DNA of 64,000 nt from Methylobacterium tardum (GCF_023546765.1 NZ_CP097484.1:623501-687500), one strand, 5' to 3'. Positions 24,368 through 33,470 are shown, numbered from the stretch's first letter. Made by a program: numbers and translations. The notes: generated from the sequence alone by a model not told the origin.

Positions 24368-25731
24368 TGGGCCGGGTCGGCCTCCTCGGCCGGATCATGC
24401 TGCTCCTGCTGGGGGCGCTGTCGCTCCTCGTACTCGCCACCGTGGCGCTGGATGATTGGCAGCGTCGCCAGGAACATCTGCCGAGTGGCTCGCGCTTTCC
24501 GCGCGTCGACCAAGCCGCCAGCATCATGACGCTCCTGCGGGATGCGGACCCGGCCGAGAGACCCGCCATCCTGAAGGCGGTAAGCGGGGAGACCTTGCGG
24601 GCGGAGATCGTCGACGCGCCCCCAGACGAGACCGGACTGATCCCGGAGCCGCGCCTCGAAGCCCGTCTCCGGCGGCTGACGGGCGGTCCGGTCCGGGCGT
24701 TCACCGATTCGGCGCTGCTGCTGCGGGGCATCAACCCGTCCACGGTGGCGAACGCTGACCAGCGTGGTCCCTTCGGCCGTCTGGCGACGGCGACATACCC
24801 GCTGCCCGACGGCCGGACCCTGGTGATCACCGCCGTCGCGCACCATCGTTCGCTCATGCCGTGGCTGTTCGGACAGCCGCTGAGTCTCTGGGTGGCCGTC
24901 CTCGGGGCCGTGGTGGCGGCTCTCGTGCTGGTCGGCACGCGCCACGAGCTTGCGCCGCTGCGGCGGCTGACGGACGCCGTGTCCCGCTTCGACGGCCGGG
25001 CTCCGGAGCGCGTGAGCGCCCCGCGCGGCGCCCCCGAGATCCTCCGCCTCGCCGAGGCGATCCAGGGCATGCAGGAGCGGATCAGCGGCCTGATGGCCGA
25101 GCGTTCGCTGCTGATCGGGGCGATCTCGCACGACCTCAAGACGTATCTGACGCGGCTGCGCCTGCGCGCCGAGGGCGTGGCCGAGCCCAGGCTGCGGGAG
25201 CGGCTGGTGGCGGATCTCGACTCCATGACCGACCTGCTCGAGACCTCCCTGGTCTTCGCCCGCGGCACCGCCGTCGAGGCCGCCCGCTCGCCGGTAGATC
25301 TCGCCGATCTGGTGGCCGTGGAAGTCGCCGAGCACGCGGCGCAGGGCGCCAACATCGATATGACCGGCGAGGACGTGCGGGACGCGACCGTGGCGGGCGA
25401 CGCCCTCGCGCTGCGCCGCGTCATTGCCAATCTGATCGGGAACGCGGTGAAGTTCGGGCAATCCTCGGTCGCCGTGTCGGTGCGGCGGACCGGCGCGGCC
25501 TGCCAGATCGTCGCCGAGGATGACGGGCCGGGCATTCCGGAAGCCGAACGCGCCGCGATCTTCAGCCCATACTACCGGGTCGAGCGCTCCCGAAACCGGC
25601 GGACCGGCGGGACCGGTCTGGGTCTCGCGATCAGCCGGCAGATCGCAGAGGCGCATGGCGGCACTGTGGTGGCCGAGACAGGTTCGCAGGGCGGAGCCCG
25701 GTTCACCGTGACGCTGCCAGCCCTGACCTGA
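24367..25731 (+). CDS. sensor histidine kinase, EnvZ-like
   Basis: The 454-residue kinase has an N-terminal membrane helix (LGRIMLLLLGALSLLVLATVA), a periplasmic sensor of about 140 residues without a recognised domain, a second helix (LWVAVLGAVVAALVLVG), HAMP (LAPLRRLTDAVSRF), HisKA with the phosphorylated His255 in AISHDLKTYL, and HATPase_c with NLIGNAVKF (N box), DDGPGIP (G1) and GGTGLGLAI (G2). The Asp after His and the Asp-Leu-Lys-Thr order match EnvZ/RstB-like kinases. It overlaps the regulator by one base and is its cognate partner. Confidence 0.94.
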   Translation: MGRVGLLGRIMLLLLGALSLLVLATVALDDWQRRQEHLPSGSRFPRVDQAASIMTLLRDADPAERPAILKAVSGETLRAEIVDAPPDETGLIPEPRLEARLRRLTGGPVRAFTDSALLLRGINPSTVANADQRGPFGRLATATYPLPDGRTLVITAVAHHRSLMPWLFGQPLSLWVAVLGAVVAALVLVGTRHELAPLRRLTDAVSRFDGRAPERVSAPRGAPEILRLAEAIQGMQERISGLMAERSLLIGAISHDLKTYLTRLRLRAEGVAEPRLRERLVADLDSMTDLLETSLVFARGTAVEAARSPVDLADLVAVEVAEHAAQGANIDMTGEDVRDATVAGDALALRRVIANLIGNAVKFGQSSVAVSVRRTGAACQIVAEDDGPGIPEAERAAIFSPYYRVERSRNRRTGGTGLGLAISRQIAEAHGGTVVAETGSQGGARFTVTLPALT

Positions 25732-25760
25732 CGCGCCGGCACCTCAACCGAGAAATCAAG

Positions 25761-25779
25761 CGTTACGCAACGTTACACG
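25761..25779 (+). promoter_or_regulatory. tandem CGTTAC boxes upstream of the GCG_CRPN genes
   Basis: CGTTAC occurs at 25761-25766 and 25771-25776, a direct repeat with exactly 10-bp spacing. OmpR/PhoB-type regulators typically bind head-to-tail repeats one helical turn apart. The second box plus flanks (AACGTTACACG) is repeated in inverse orientation before the regulator gene. Candidate binding site 133 bases upstream of ATG 25912. Confidence 0.45.
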
Positions 25780-25911
25780 CCGGCCTCCGCCCGTCACATC
25801 CGGGCAGAGCGCACGGGCGAACCTACGCTCACACGTCGCGGCGGGACCAAAGCCGGGACGGATGGGACAGAGCCCCAAGGGCTCTCTCACGTGAGCAGAA
25901 GGAACGCACCG

Positions 25912-26175
25912 ATGTTGAAGGTTCTCGGCCCGGCCGCTCTCCTCGTCGCCCTCGCGGTTCCGGCCTCGGCGTTGCCGCTCGTCCAGCCGGCGGTCTCCGC
26001 CGGACCGGGCGATGCGCAGATCATCCAAGTCTACGGCGGCTGCGGCCCGTACGGGCATCGCGGCCCCTATGGCGGCTGCCGTCCCGGCGGCCAGTGGGGC
26101 GGCTACGTCCGGGGCGTCTCCTGCCCGCCCGGATTCCACATCGGTCCCTACGGCCGACGCTGCTGGCCGAACTGA
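25912..26175 (+). CDS. GCG_CRPN-type small secreted protein
   Basis: An 87-residue protein with signal peptide MLKVLGPAALLVALAVPASA. The mature part has two Gly/Pro/Tyr-rich GCG-like units: GGCGPYGHRGPYGGCRPGG and SCPPGFHIGPYGRRCWPN. Each has a spaced Cys pair ending in CRP or CWPN. This is the GCG_CRPN signature known from short secreted proteins of Methylobacterium and Bradyrhizobium, with unknown role. AGAAGGA lies before the chosen ATG; a GTG at 25891 is the alternative. Confidence 0.75.
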   Translation: MLKVLGPAALLVALAVPASALPLVQPAVSAGPGDAQIIQVYGGCGPYGHRGPYGGCRPGGQWGGYVRGVSCPPGFHIGPYGRRCWPN

Positions 26176-26239
26176 CGCGTCGCCCGACTGCAACCCCGTA
26201 CCGTGTCCGGCCCGCGGCCGGACGACCATGGAGTGACAG

Positions 26240-26569
26240 ATGATCCGCAAGCTTGTCATGCCCGCAGCCCTCGCGGCGGGAGTCCTGTTGGCCGGTTCGA
26301 GTGCCGAGGCCCGCGACGGGTGCGGCCCCGGCTTCCACCGCAACTTCTACGGCTGGTGCCGGCCGAACGGCTTCTACCGTCCGTTTGTCGTCGTCCGCGG
26401 CTACCGGTGGCGCTACGGCCATCCCTATGCCTGGCATCGGCGGTTCGGCTGGCACGGCGGCTATCGCTGGGGCGGCTTCCGGCATGCGGGCTGGCACGGC
26501 GGATGGCATCGGAGCTGGCATGGTGGTTGGCACGGCGGCCACCCCGGCGGCTGGCACCATCGCTGGTGA
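26240..26569 (+). CDS. GCG_CRPN-type secreted protein with His/Gly/Trp-rich tail
   Basis: A 109-residue protein with signal peptide MIRKLVMPAALAAGVLLAG. The DGCGPGFHRNFYGWCRPN unit follows at residues 26-43. A repetitive tail of WHGG, WHRR and YRWGG units with many His (about 18 in the last 60 residues) could bind metal; this is inference from composition. It is a paralogue of the preceding gene, 64 bases downstream on the same strand. Confidence 0.78.
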   Translation: MIRKLVMPAALAAGVLLAGSSAEARDGCGPGFHRNFYGWCRPNGFYRPFVVVRGYRWRYGHPYAWHRRFGWHGGYRWGGFRHAGWHGGWHRSWHGGWHGGHPGGWHHRW

Positions 26570-26590
26570 CGCGTCGCGGCGCCCGGCTTC

Positions 26591-27577
26591 CTAGGGCAGG
26601 ACCAGGCCGGACAGCGCGTAGGTCAAGGCGGCGACGAGGCCGGCGGCCGGCATCGTGATCACCCAGGCCACCACGATCCCCTGCGCGACGTTCCACCGGA
26701 CCGCCGAGACGCGGCGGGCGGCACCGACCCCCACGATCGCCCCGGTGATCGTGTGGGTGGTGGAGACCGGGATGCCGAACGCCGTCGCGGCGAACAGGGT
26801 CACGGCACCGCCGGTCTCGGCGCAGAAGCCCTGCATGGGCGAGAGCCGGGTGATCTTCGATCCCATCGTGTGCACGATGCGCCAGCCGCCGAGCAGCGTC
26901 CCGACAGCCATGGCGGTCTGGCAGGACAGAACCACCCAGAGCGGCACGTGAAAGCTGCTGCTCTCACCGTGGGCGTAGAGCAGTGCCGCGATGATGCCCA
27001 TCGTCTTCTGGGCGTCGTTGCCGCCATGCCCGAGGGAGTAGAGCGAGGCCGAGACGAATTGCAGGCTCCGGAACAGCCGGTCGACGGCTGTCGGCGTGGA
27101 CCGGACGAAGAGCCACGACACGGCCAGCATCAGTAGCAGCCCGAGCCCGAATCCCAGCGCCGGCGAGAGCACGATCGCCGCGCTCGTGGCGACGACGCCC
27201 TGCCAGACGATCACGCCCGTCCCCGCCTTGGCGATTCCGGCTCCGAGCAAGCCGCCGATGAGCGCGTGCGAACTCGAGGACGGGATGCCGGCATACCACG
27301 TCAGCAGGTTCCAGGTGATCGCGCCACCGAGCGCGCCGAGGATCACCCGGTCGTCCACGGCCGTGACGTCGATGATGCCGGACCCGACCGTCCCGGCGAC
27401 GTGCAGGCCGAAGACCAGGAACGCGACGAAGTTGAAGAACGCCGCCCAGAACACCGCGTAGCGCGGCGCCAGAACCCGGGTCGACACGATGGTGGCGATC
27501 GAGTTGGCGGCGTCGTGCAGCCCGTTCAGGAAGTCGAAGATCAGCGCGAGGGCGATCAGGGCGACGAGGAACGTCAC
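26591..27577 (-). CDS. pit: PiT-family inorganic phosphate transporter
   Basis: The 328-residue protein is a PiT permease (phosphate:cation symporter) with about ten helices. The two inverted PiT signatures are visible: FDFLNGLHDAANSIATIV with GGAITWNLLTWYAGIPSSS in the first half, and SLGHGGNDAQKTMGIIAALL with GIPVSTTHTITGAIVGVG in the second. It normally imports metal-phosphate at ordinary phosphate levels. It lies 16 bases after the DUF47 gene, a standard pairing. Confidence 0.94.
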   Translation of the reverse strand: MTFLVALIALALIFDFLNGLHDAANSIATIVSTRVLAPRYAVFWAAFFNFVAFLVFGLHVAGTVGSGIIDVTAVDDRVILGALGGAITWNLLTWYAGIPSSSSHALIGGLLGAGIAKAGTGVIVWQGVVATSAAIVLSPALGFGLGLLLMLAVSWLFVRSTPTAVDRLFRSLQFVSASLYSLGHGGNDAQKTMGIIAALLYAHGESSSFHVPLWVVLSCQTAMAVGTLLGGWRIVHTMGSKITRLSPMQGFCAETGGAVTLFAATAFGIPVSTTHTITGAIVGVGAARRVSAVRWNVAQGIVVAWVITMPAAGLVAALTYALSGLVLP

Positions 27578-27593
27578 GCGTGCGACCCGTCGC

Positions 27594-28235
27594 TCAAACG
27601 TGCTCGACCACGATACTGCTGATCTGGTTCGCCACGTCCTCGAACCGGTCCATGACTTTCTCCAGGTGATCGTAGAGCTCGGACCCGACCAGGAAGGCCA
27701 TCGGATCCTGCCGGGAGGCCTTGAACAGCCTCTTCAGCCCGGCATTGTGCAGGTCGTCCGCGCGACCCTCCAGCTCGATGACGCGCTCGGTGAGGCCGTT
27801 CAGGGCGGCGGCGTTCTCGCCGAGGGCCCTCAATTTCGGCAGGGCCTCGGCGGTAACCAGGGCGGCCTCCTGGATCACCACGCCCATCTCACGCATCGCC
27901 GGCTCGAAGGCCGTCACCTCGAACAGCTGGACCGCCTTGGCGGTCTTGAGCATCTGATCGATGGCATCGTCGAGGGAGCCGACGAGGGCCTGGATGTCGC
28001 CGCGGTCGAAGGGCGTGATGAAAGTCCTGCGCACCGCCAGAAGGGCCTCGCGGGTGATCGCGTCGGCCTCGTCCTCGCGCGCCGCGATGGCCGCGCAAGC
28101 CCCCGCGATATCCTGCGTGCCGTCGAGGAGGGCCCGGAGGGCGACCGCGCCGTCAACGAGCGTGGCGGCGTGACGCTCGAAGAGGCCGAAGAACCGGTCT
28201 TCCTTCGGCATCAGGGCCCGAAACCAAGCCAGCAT
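27594..28235 (-). CDS. DUF47/PhoU-like Pit accessory protein
   Basis: A 213-residue all-helical protein of the DUF47 (TIGR00153) family, related to PhoU. It shows RFFGLFERHAATLVDGAVAL at the N-terminus, the metal-binding type helix EDEADAITREALLAV and LVGSLDDAIDQMLKTAKAVQ. Partners of PiT transporters are thought to control phosphate uptake. It comes first in the operon, with start ATG 28235. Confidence 0.9.
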   Translation of the reverse strand: MLAWFRALMPKEDRFFGLFERHAATLVDGAVALRALLDGTQDIAGACAAIAAREDEADAITREALLAVRRTFITPFDRGDIQALVGSLDDAIDQMLKTAKAVQLFEVTAFEPAMREMGVVIQEAALVTAEALPKLRALGENAAALNGLTERVIELEGRADDLHNAGLKRLFKASRQDPMAFLVGSELYDHLEKVMDRFEDVANQISSIVVEHV

Positions 28236-28366
28236 GTCGTGTCCACGTCCAGAATATCGGTGTGACCGAAGGGCTGATCAGGGCCCGGCAAGCACAACCG
28301 CCAAGGAGGCCGGACCGATCCAGGCTTGCGCACGCAATTCGTCCGCCGATGGGGCGGACCTGCCGC

Positions 28367-28576
28367 TCACCGCAGCGGGAGGACACCCGGGCGCCGGCCG
28401 GCCCCGGCGGCGCGGCGCCAGCGTCGCTTGCGCCCGAAGGTCCTGCGCGGGTCGGCACGGTGCGGGTCGGCCTGGCCCTTTCGCGGGCGCGGCTGTCGGA
28501 TGGCGCCGATCGCCACCAGCGTCACCGCCCCGATCAGGATCAGGAGCGCCGCCCCCCAGAACAGGTTTTCGAACAT
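28367..28576 (-). CDS. small membrane protein with an Arg-rich tail
   Basis: A 69-residue product with one N-terminal hydrophobic helix (ENLFWGAALLILIGAVTLVAIG) and a strongly basic tail (RKRRWRRAAGAGRR). GGGAG lies upstream of ATG 28576. No family is recognised. Confidence 0.45.
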   Translation of the reverse strand: MFENLFWGAALLILIGAVTLVAIGAIRQPRPRKGQADPHRADPRRTFGRKRRWRRAAGAGRRPGVLPLR

Positions 28577-28835
28577 CAGCGACTCCCGGGCCGATGACCT
28601 CCGCTCTTGAATGGTGAAGACCGCAGGCGATTGCGGCCAAAGCTGGACTATTCGAGCGGTGACGGCAACTCGGCTTTATCGTACGCGGCAAAGCTGTGGG
28701 TGACCTCGCGCTCTCCGACGACGGCATCGGCGCCGCAAGCCCCGCCGGCACGCGCCTCCCGTTGTCCTTGCGCCGGATCAAGGCAGCGGGCGCCGCAGTG
28801 ACCGACGGTGATTCCGCCCAGAGCGGAGCCGACCG

Positions 28836-29051
28836 ATGCGCATCTACCGCGTGACCTTCTACATGACCGTTCCCGACGATACCGGGCACGACCACCGTGC
28901 CGTGCAGAGCACCATCCTGGTCCGCGCTCGCTCGGACGTCTCCGCCGAGTGGCAAGCCAAGGCGCTTCTGTGCGAGCGGGCGCGGGTGATCGATTGGCGG
29001 CTTCGGGCCGACATCTGTGAGGTCGCGCCTCTCACCGATGTTGCCGCATGA
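28836..29051 (+). CDS. small conserved-looking hypothetical protein
   Basis: A 71-residue protein, MRIYRVTFYMTVPDDTGHDH then QSTILVRARSDVSAEWQAKALL, that reads like one compact alpha/beta domain without signal peptide. Its regular codon use supports coding. The function is unknown. Confidence 0.5.
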   Translation: MRIYRVTFYMTVPDDTGHDHRAVQSTILVRARSDVSAEWQAKALLCERARVIDWRLRADICEVAPLTDVAA

Positions 29052-29500
29052 CGCGCCGACCGCCCCACGATCTGGAGGCCGCGTTCGGCTGAAGCGTCCG
29101 TGCGGCTCGCAGGACCGCCATGGGCTCACGATCGATTCGGCGCGCGCTCCGATCTGCACGCGACATGGGCAGAATGGCGGGCATTGAGCGCATCATTTAA
29201 GCACAGCAACATAGTTTCCGGATACATTTCGTAATATTTCTCGTTTGTGCGATTAATTCGATCGTATAAGTCGAGTAAAAAGTTGCACAAAAATCACATT
29301 GCCTGCGTGCAACCATCGCGAAGCACTAAACTCTATTGTCCCGAAGCCGCCGTCTGAGCATGATCGCAGCGCACTCAGGCATCGCCGAACGCGAGCCCTG
29401 ACGAGCCTGCCGCTCAAGACGCAGGCCAAACCAAAGACATGCGGTCAGATCTGGATAACCGGGCGGCCGCGCCACGGGTCTCGAAGCTTTGGAGATATCT
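29052..29500 (+). promoter_or_regulatory. long AT-rich leader of the porin gene
   Basis: No gene is seen in these 449 bases. From about 29190 to 29310 the DNA is strikingly AT-rich for this genome (ATACATTTCGTAATATTTC, ATTAATTCGATCGTATAAG, GTAAAAAGTTGCACAAAAA). This fits a strong regulated promoter with a long untranslated leader before the porin. GGAGATATCT precedes the porin ATG. Confidence 0.5.
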
Positions 29501-31156
29501 ATGACGCTCTTGAAGAGCTCGCTGCTCGGGTCAGCGGCTGCATTCGCGGCCGTGGGTGCCGCGCACGCCGCCGACCTTCCGGTCAAGAAGACGGTTCCGA
29601 TCGAGTACGTCCGCGTCTGCGGCGCGTATGGCGCCGGCTTCTTCTACATTCCCGGTACCGACACCTGCCTGCGCGTCTCGGGCCGCGCCCGGTTCGAAGG
29701 CGGCTACCAGACCAGTTACACCCGCCAATCCGGCACCAACAGCGGCGATACGTCGGGCTACCAGGGCCGGATGCGCATCAACCTCGATGCCCGCACCCAG
29801 ACCGCCTACGGCACCCTGCGCGCCTTCGTCCGCCTCGATGCCGGCGCCCGCACCGGCTACTCCGGCGTCGGCACCTCCGGCACGCAGCAGCGCATCGGCC
29901 AGGCCTTCCCGGGCATCGGCACCGACCAGTTCGGCCGTGACCAGCAATACGTGAACGTCGACAAGGCGTTCATCCAGTTCGCCGGCCTGACCGCCGGTCG
30001 CGCCTCCTCGTTTTTCGACTTCTACGCCCACGACTTCGAGATCGCCGCCGCGACCCTCGGCTCGGACGTGTTCTCGACCAACCTGCTCGCCTACACGGCC
30101 ACGATCGGCAACGGCCTGTCGGCGACGCTCTCGATCGAAGATCCGGTCTTCCGCCGCACCCCGATCTTCTCGCCGCAGAACGTCTCTGCCACGCTCAACA
30201 CCGGCAGCGTGCAGAATTTCGGCGTGACCACCCAGCCGACGCAGGTCTTCGTCGGCTACACCAACGGTCTGCCGACCCGCTACAGCGCCATCGACACCAT
30301 TGAGCGGGAGCGCCTGCCCGACTTCGTCGGCGTCGCGCGTCTCGACCAGGCCTGGGGTTCGGCCCAGCTCTCGGCTGCCGCGCACGAGCTGAACGTCGGC
30401 AACATCTCCACCGCTGCAACCACCGGCACAGGCTCCATCGTCTCTCCGGCACACACCAACAGCGTGTTCGGTTGGGCGGTTCAGGGCGGCCTGAAGATCA
30501 ACACCCCGTTCATCGCGCCGGGCGACGCCCTCTACCTGCAGGGCGCCTACGGCGACGGCGCGCAGATGTATACCGGCTACTGCGCGTATACCGGCTGCTA
30601 CACGCAGAGCACCACGACCATCCAGGGCCAGAAGTTCGCCCAGTACTTCTCGGACGCCACGGTCAACCCGTATACGGGCCAGCTGCAGACCTCGCAGAGC
30701 TTCACTGTCACGGCGTCTTACCTGCACTACTGGACCCCGGAATGGCGCTCGGCGTTCTTCGGCTCCTACGGCGAGCAGGACTTCTCGGCGACCGCCCGCT
30801 TCCAGCAGGGCCAGCTCTACGGTCTCGTGAGCGGGCTTGCCGGCAGCAACCCGTTCGGCTCGAACGCCGTCGGCACGCCCGGCACCCGGTTCTTCCAGCT
30901 CAGCCAGGCCTTGCGCGACACCTACCAGTTCGTGGCGGGTGGCAGCATCATCTGGTCCCCGGTCAAGGACCTCGATATCGGCGTCGAGGCCTTCTACACG
31001 CAGATCGGCCTGAAGAGCGGCCGGGCGATCGACCTCGACAAGAGCCCGACCGCCTATTCGAACATCGCCGGCATCAACGCCGGCACGTTCGCTGTCGCCA
31101 CGGCCTCGAAGGACTCGGTTTCGCAGGTGCGCTTCCGCGTCCAGCGCGACTTCTGA
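29501..31156 (+). CDS. outer-membrane porin, Porin_2 family
   Basis: A 551-residue alphaproteobacterial porin. The signal peptide ends at GAAHA before ADLPVKK. The mature start VEYVRVC-like stretch (IEYVRVCGAYGAGFFYIPGT) and TCLRVSGRARFEGG are Porin_2 hallmarks. The rest alternates amphipathic beta strands and Gly/Thr/Ser-rich loops and ends in aromatic Phe (QVRFRVQRDF), the beta-barrel assembly signal. Two close Cys in a loop (YCAYTGCYT) may form a disulfide. It forms a general diffusion pore. Single-gene transcript with strong leader and terminator. Confidence 0.94.
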   Translation: MTLLKSSLLGSAAAFAAVGAAHAADLPVKKTVPIEYVRVCGAYGAGFFYIPGTDTCLRVSGRARFEGGYQTSYTRQSGTNSGDTSGYQGRMRINLDARTQTAYGTLRAFVRLDAGARTGYSGVGTSGTQQRIGQAFPGIGTDQFGRDQQYVNVDKAFIQFAGLTAGRASSFFDFYAHDFEIAAATLGSDVFSTNLLAYTATIGNGLSATLSIEDPVFRRTPIFSPQNVSATLNTGSVQNFGVTTQPTQVFVGYTNGLPTRYSAIDTIERERLPDFVGVARLDQAWGSAQLSAAAHELNVGNISTAATTGTGSIVSPAHTNSVFGWAVQGGLKINTPFIAPGDALYLQGAYGDGAQMYTGYCAYTGCYTQSTTTIQGQKFAQYFSDATVNPYTGQLQTSQSFTVTASYLHYWTPEWRSAFFGSYGEQDFSATARFQQGQLYGLVSGLAGSNPFGSNAVGTPGTRFFQLSQALRDTYQFVAGGSIIWSPVKDLDIGVEAFYTQIGLKSGRAIDLDKSPTAYSNIAGINAGTFAVATASKDSVSQVRFRVQRDF

Positions 31157-31235
31157 TCACCACTGGCGATCGGAACATGATGCCGGGGTAGCCTGCTTCG
31201 GCGTCATGGACTACCCCCGTGCAAAATGGGAACTT

Positions 31236-31265
31236 GAGCCCGGCCTCGTGCCGGGCTCTTTTTAT
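31236..31265 (+). terminator. porin terminator
   Basis: GAGCCCGGC (31236-31244) pairs with GCCGGGCTC (31250-31258) around CTCGT, followed by TTTTTATT. It starts about 80 bases after the porin stop. The remaining sequence to 31524 has GC-rich hairpins but no supported gene. Confidence 0.92.
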
Positions 31266-31524
31266 TGCGATCGGCAACGCGAGCACCTGAGAGGCGGCTC
31301 GCGCCGTCTGTGCGGCGCCGCACCGCGGAGGCGGTGCGACATGTCCCATCTGCCGGCTCCACAACGGACCGACCGCCGCTGTCCCGAGTGCTGATCGTCC
31401 TCGCCCAAGCCGCCATCGCCGAGCCTGGGTGGCGGGCCGCGCGGGGCGGATCACCGGGACGGCTTTACCAAGCGTTCATTCTCCGGGTGTCCCATCCGGG
31501 TCCGAACAGGCAGGATGCGGAAAC

Positions 31525-31686
31525 ATGCCGACCAAGACGAACACGCCGCCCCAGGAGCCGATCCTCGAAGTCTGGCGCATCGTGGCCCTCGCGCTGATCG
31601 TCGCGGCCGGGATGCTGTTCGTCCACCTGATCGTCCCGACCGAGGCCGATGCGAGCCCGGCCGGGGCGGTGATCGCCGCGCGCTGA
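31525..31686 (+). CDS. 53-residue single-helix membrane protein
   Basis: MPTKTNTPPQEPILEVWR is followed by one hydrophobic helix (IVALALIVAAGMLFVHLIV) and a short tail. AGGATGCGGAAAC precedes the ATG. It is a plausible small inner-membrane protein, unknown family. Confidence 0.45.
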   Translation: MPTKTNTPPQEPILEVWRIVALALIVAAGMLFVHLIVPTEADASPAGAVIAAR

Positions 31687-31754
31687 ACCGACCCCACAGG
31701 CCCGGGCGGCACCGGCCCCGCATGGCCGGGGCCCCGGTCAGCGTCGGGCGGGTC

Positions 31755-32471
31755 CTAATGGCCACCCACCGATTTCGGGCCGGCCTGATCCAGGGCGGTC
31801 GCCGCGGCGTTTAAGTCATGCCGCACCTGGGCGATCACCGTCGCCCGCTCGTCGCACTGCGCGTTCAGCGCCTCGAGGAAGGCAGTCCAATCCGCGCGGG
31901 CGCTGCTCGGGATCTGGCTGTCGAGGCGGTGCCGAAGCTGGGCGACGCGCCCGTCGGCCGTCGCGACCGCAGGGGCGGCGGCATCGGCGTCGTAGACGCC
32001 GACCGCGCAGGTCTGGTCACCCGCCCTGGTGTAGTAGGTGGTCTTCGGCTCCTCCACGGTGCTGCCGGGCTTGGGGAACAGGTAACGGATCACCGAGATC
32101 TGCCCGGGCACGGCCGCCTCCATCATCGTGCGGATGAAATAGTTCCCGGTCCTGTCGTGCAGGTCCCGCACGTCGTGCCCTCTCAGGATCGGGCTGGGAT
32201 GGGCACTCATGACGCCGTCCGGACCGATGCAGAACACGTACGTGTCGGCGGTGCGAAAGCCGCGGGCCCCGTCGGTGAAATCCTGGAGCGCCCGAACCTT
32301 GTCGGACTGCAGGGCCCGATCCACGCGGCCGAGCATCCAAGATGCAAATCCATTCGGGCTTGGATCGTCGCAGGAGGTCGGGGCCTCACCGTCGCCGCAG
32401 GCCAGAGCCGTCGCTGTCGGATCCATGCCGAGGATCAATACAGCCGCAAGCACCGAAGCTTTCAGCGACAT
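31755..32471 (-). CDS. secreted single-Cache-domain protein
   Basis: A 238-residue protein with signal peptide MSLKASVLAAVLILGMDPT to ALA. The central part (about 50-165) resembles a single Cache (sCache_2) ligand-binding domain: FRTADTYVFCIGPDGVMSAH, PILRGHDVRDLHDRTGNYF, IRYLFPKPGS, KTTYYTRAGDQTCAVGVY. Cache domains usually sit in chemoreceptors or kinases, but here there is no transmembrane or signalling domain after it. The C-terminal 65 residues are helical. It may hand a small ligand to a separate receptor; that is inference. Confidence 0.7.
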   Translation of the reverse strand: MSLKASVLAAVLILGMDPTATALACGDGEAPTSCDDPSPNGFASWMLGRVDRALQSDKVRALQDFTDGARGFRTADTYVFCIGPDGVMSAHPSPILRGHDVRDLHDRTGNYFIRTMMEAAVPGQISVIRYLFPKPGSTVEEPKTTYYTRAGDQTCAVGVYDADAAAPAVATADGRVAQLRHRLDSQIPSSARADWTAFLEALNAQCDERATVIAQVRHDLNAAATALDQAGPKSVGGH

Positions 32472-32594
32472 CGGCCTCTCCCGAAATCAGCACATCCTCT
32501 CGAATCGTCGCAATCAGTAACTGCACTCGCCGAATTGGCAAGCGCTCAATACAGCTCTCACGCACTCGTCAGAGCGTCGGCTGAGGTGTGCCGC

Positions 32595-33470
32595 CTATTG
32601 CATCGGCAGGGGAATCGCCTCGATCCCCACCTCGCCGATCCCGCGCGCCGCCAGCGCCGTGCGCAGAGACGCGTTCAGGCAGGTGCCGGCCGTGAAGGCG
32701 CCGGTCGCAGTTCCGTGCCGGCCCGCGTCGCGGGGCAGGGGCCCGATCAGCTGCACGACGCGCCGCGCGATGGCCGGGGCCGGATCGATCCACGTCACCG
32801 GCCAGGGCGCGAGCGCTTCGAGGCGCGGCAGCAGCAGGGGGTAGTGCGTGCAGGCGAGACAGACCACGTCCGTGCGCCGCCCGTCCGGCTCGGTCGTGAA
32901 GCAGGGCGCGATCTCGGCCGCGAGTGCGGCGTCGTCTACCGGAGCACCGGCGAGTTCTGCCTCCGCGTAACCCGCGAGGTTCTGCGAGCCGACGAGGCTG
33001 ACCGTGCAGGATCCGGCATAGGTCGCGATCAGGTCGCGGGTGTAGGAGCGGACCACCGTTCCGGGCGTCGCGAGCAGGGAGACCAGGCGCGAGCGCGTTG
33101 CCTCGGCGGCCGGCTTGATCGGCGGCACGACCCCCACGAAGGGCGTCGTGAAGCGCTGGCGCAAGGCCGGCAGGACCAGCGTCGAGGCGGTGTTGCAGGC
33201 GATGACCACGAGGTCGGGCCGGTGGGTCGCGACGAGGCGCTCCATCACGGTGAGGACGCGGGCGACGAGCGCCGGCTCTCCGAGCCGTCCGTACGGGAAG
33301 GCCGCGTCGTCGCCGACATAGACGTAGCGGGCATCCGGTCGGGCGCGGCGCACCGCGTCGAGGACGGTCAGGCCGCCCAGACCGGAATCGAAGACCAGGA
33401 TGGTCGGCTCGGAGGCGACGTGCAACGCGGCGGCGGACAGGCTGGCCCCAGCCATCAGATCGATCCGCAT
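32595..33470 (-). CDS. murI: glutamate racemase
   Basis: MurI makes D-glutamate for peptidoglycan. The 291-residue sequence has FDSGLGGLTVL (catalytic Asp/Ser loop), YVGDDAAFPYG, the first catalytic Cys in IACNTAST and the second in CLACTHYPLL. A 20-residue N-terminal extension precedes the fold. Divergent from egtB. Confidence 0.94.
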   Translation of the reverse strand: MRIDLMAGASLSAAALHVASEPTILVFDSGLGGLTVLDAVRRARPDARYVYVGDDAAFPYGRLGEPALVARVLTVMERLVATHRPDLVVIACNTASTLVLPALRQRFTTPFVGVVPPIKPAAEATRSRLVSLLATPGTVVRSYTRDLIATYAGSCTVSLVGSQNLAGYAEAELAGAPVDDAALAAEIAPCFTTEPDGRRTDVVCLACTHYPLLLPRLEALAPWPVTWIDPAPAIARRVVQLIGPLPRDAGRHGTATGAFTAGTCLNASLRTALAARGIGEVGIEAIPLPMQ

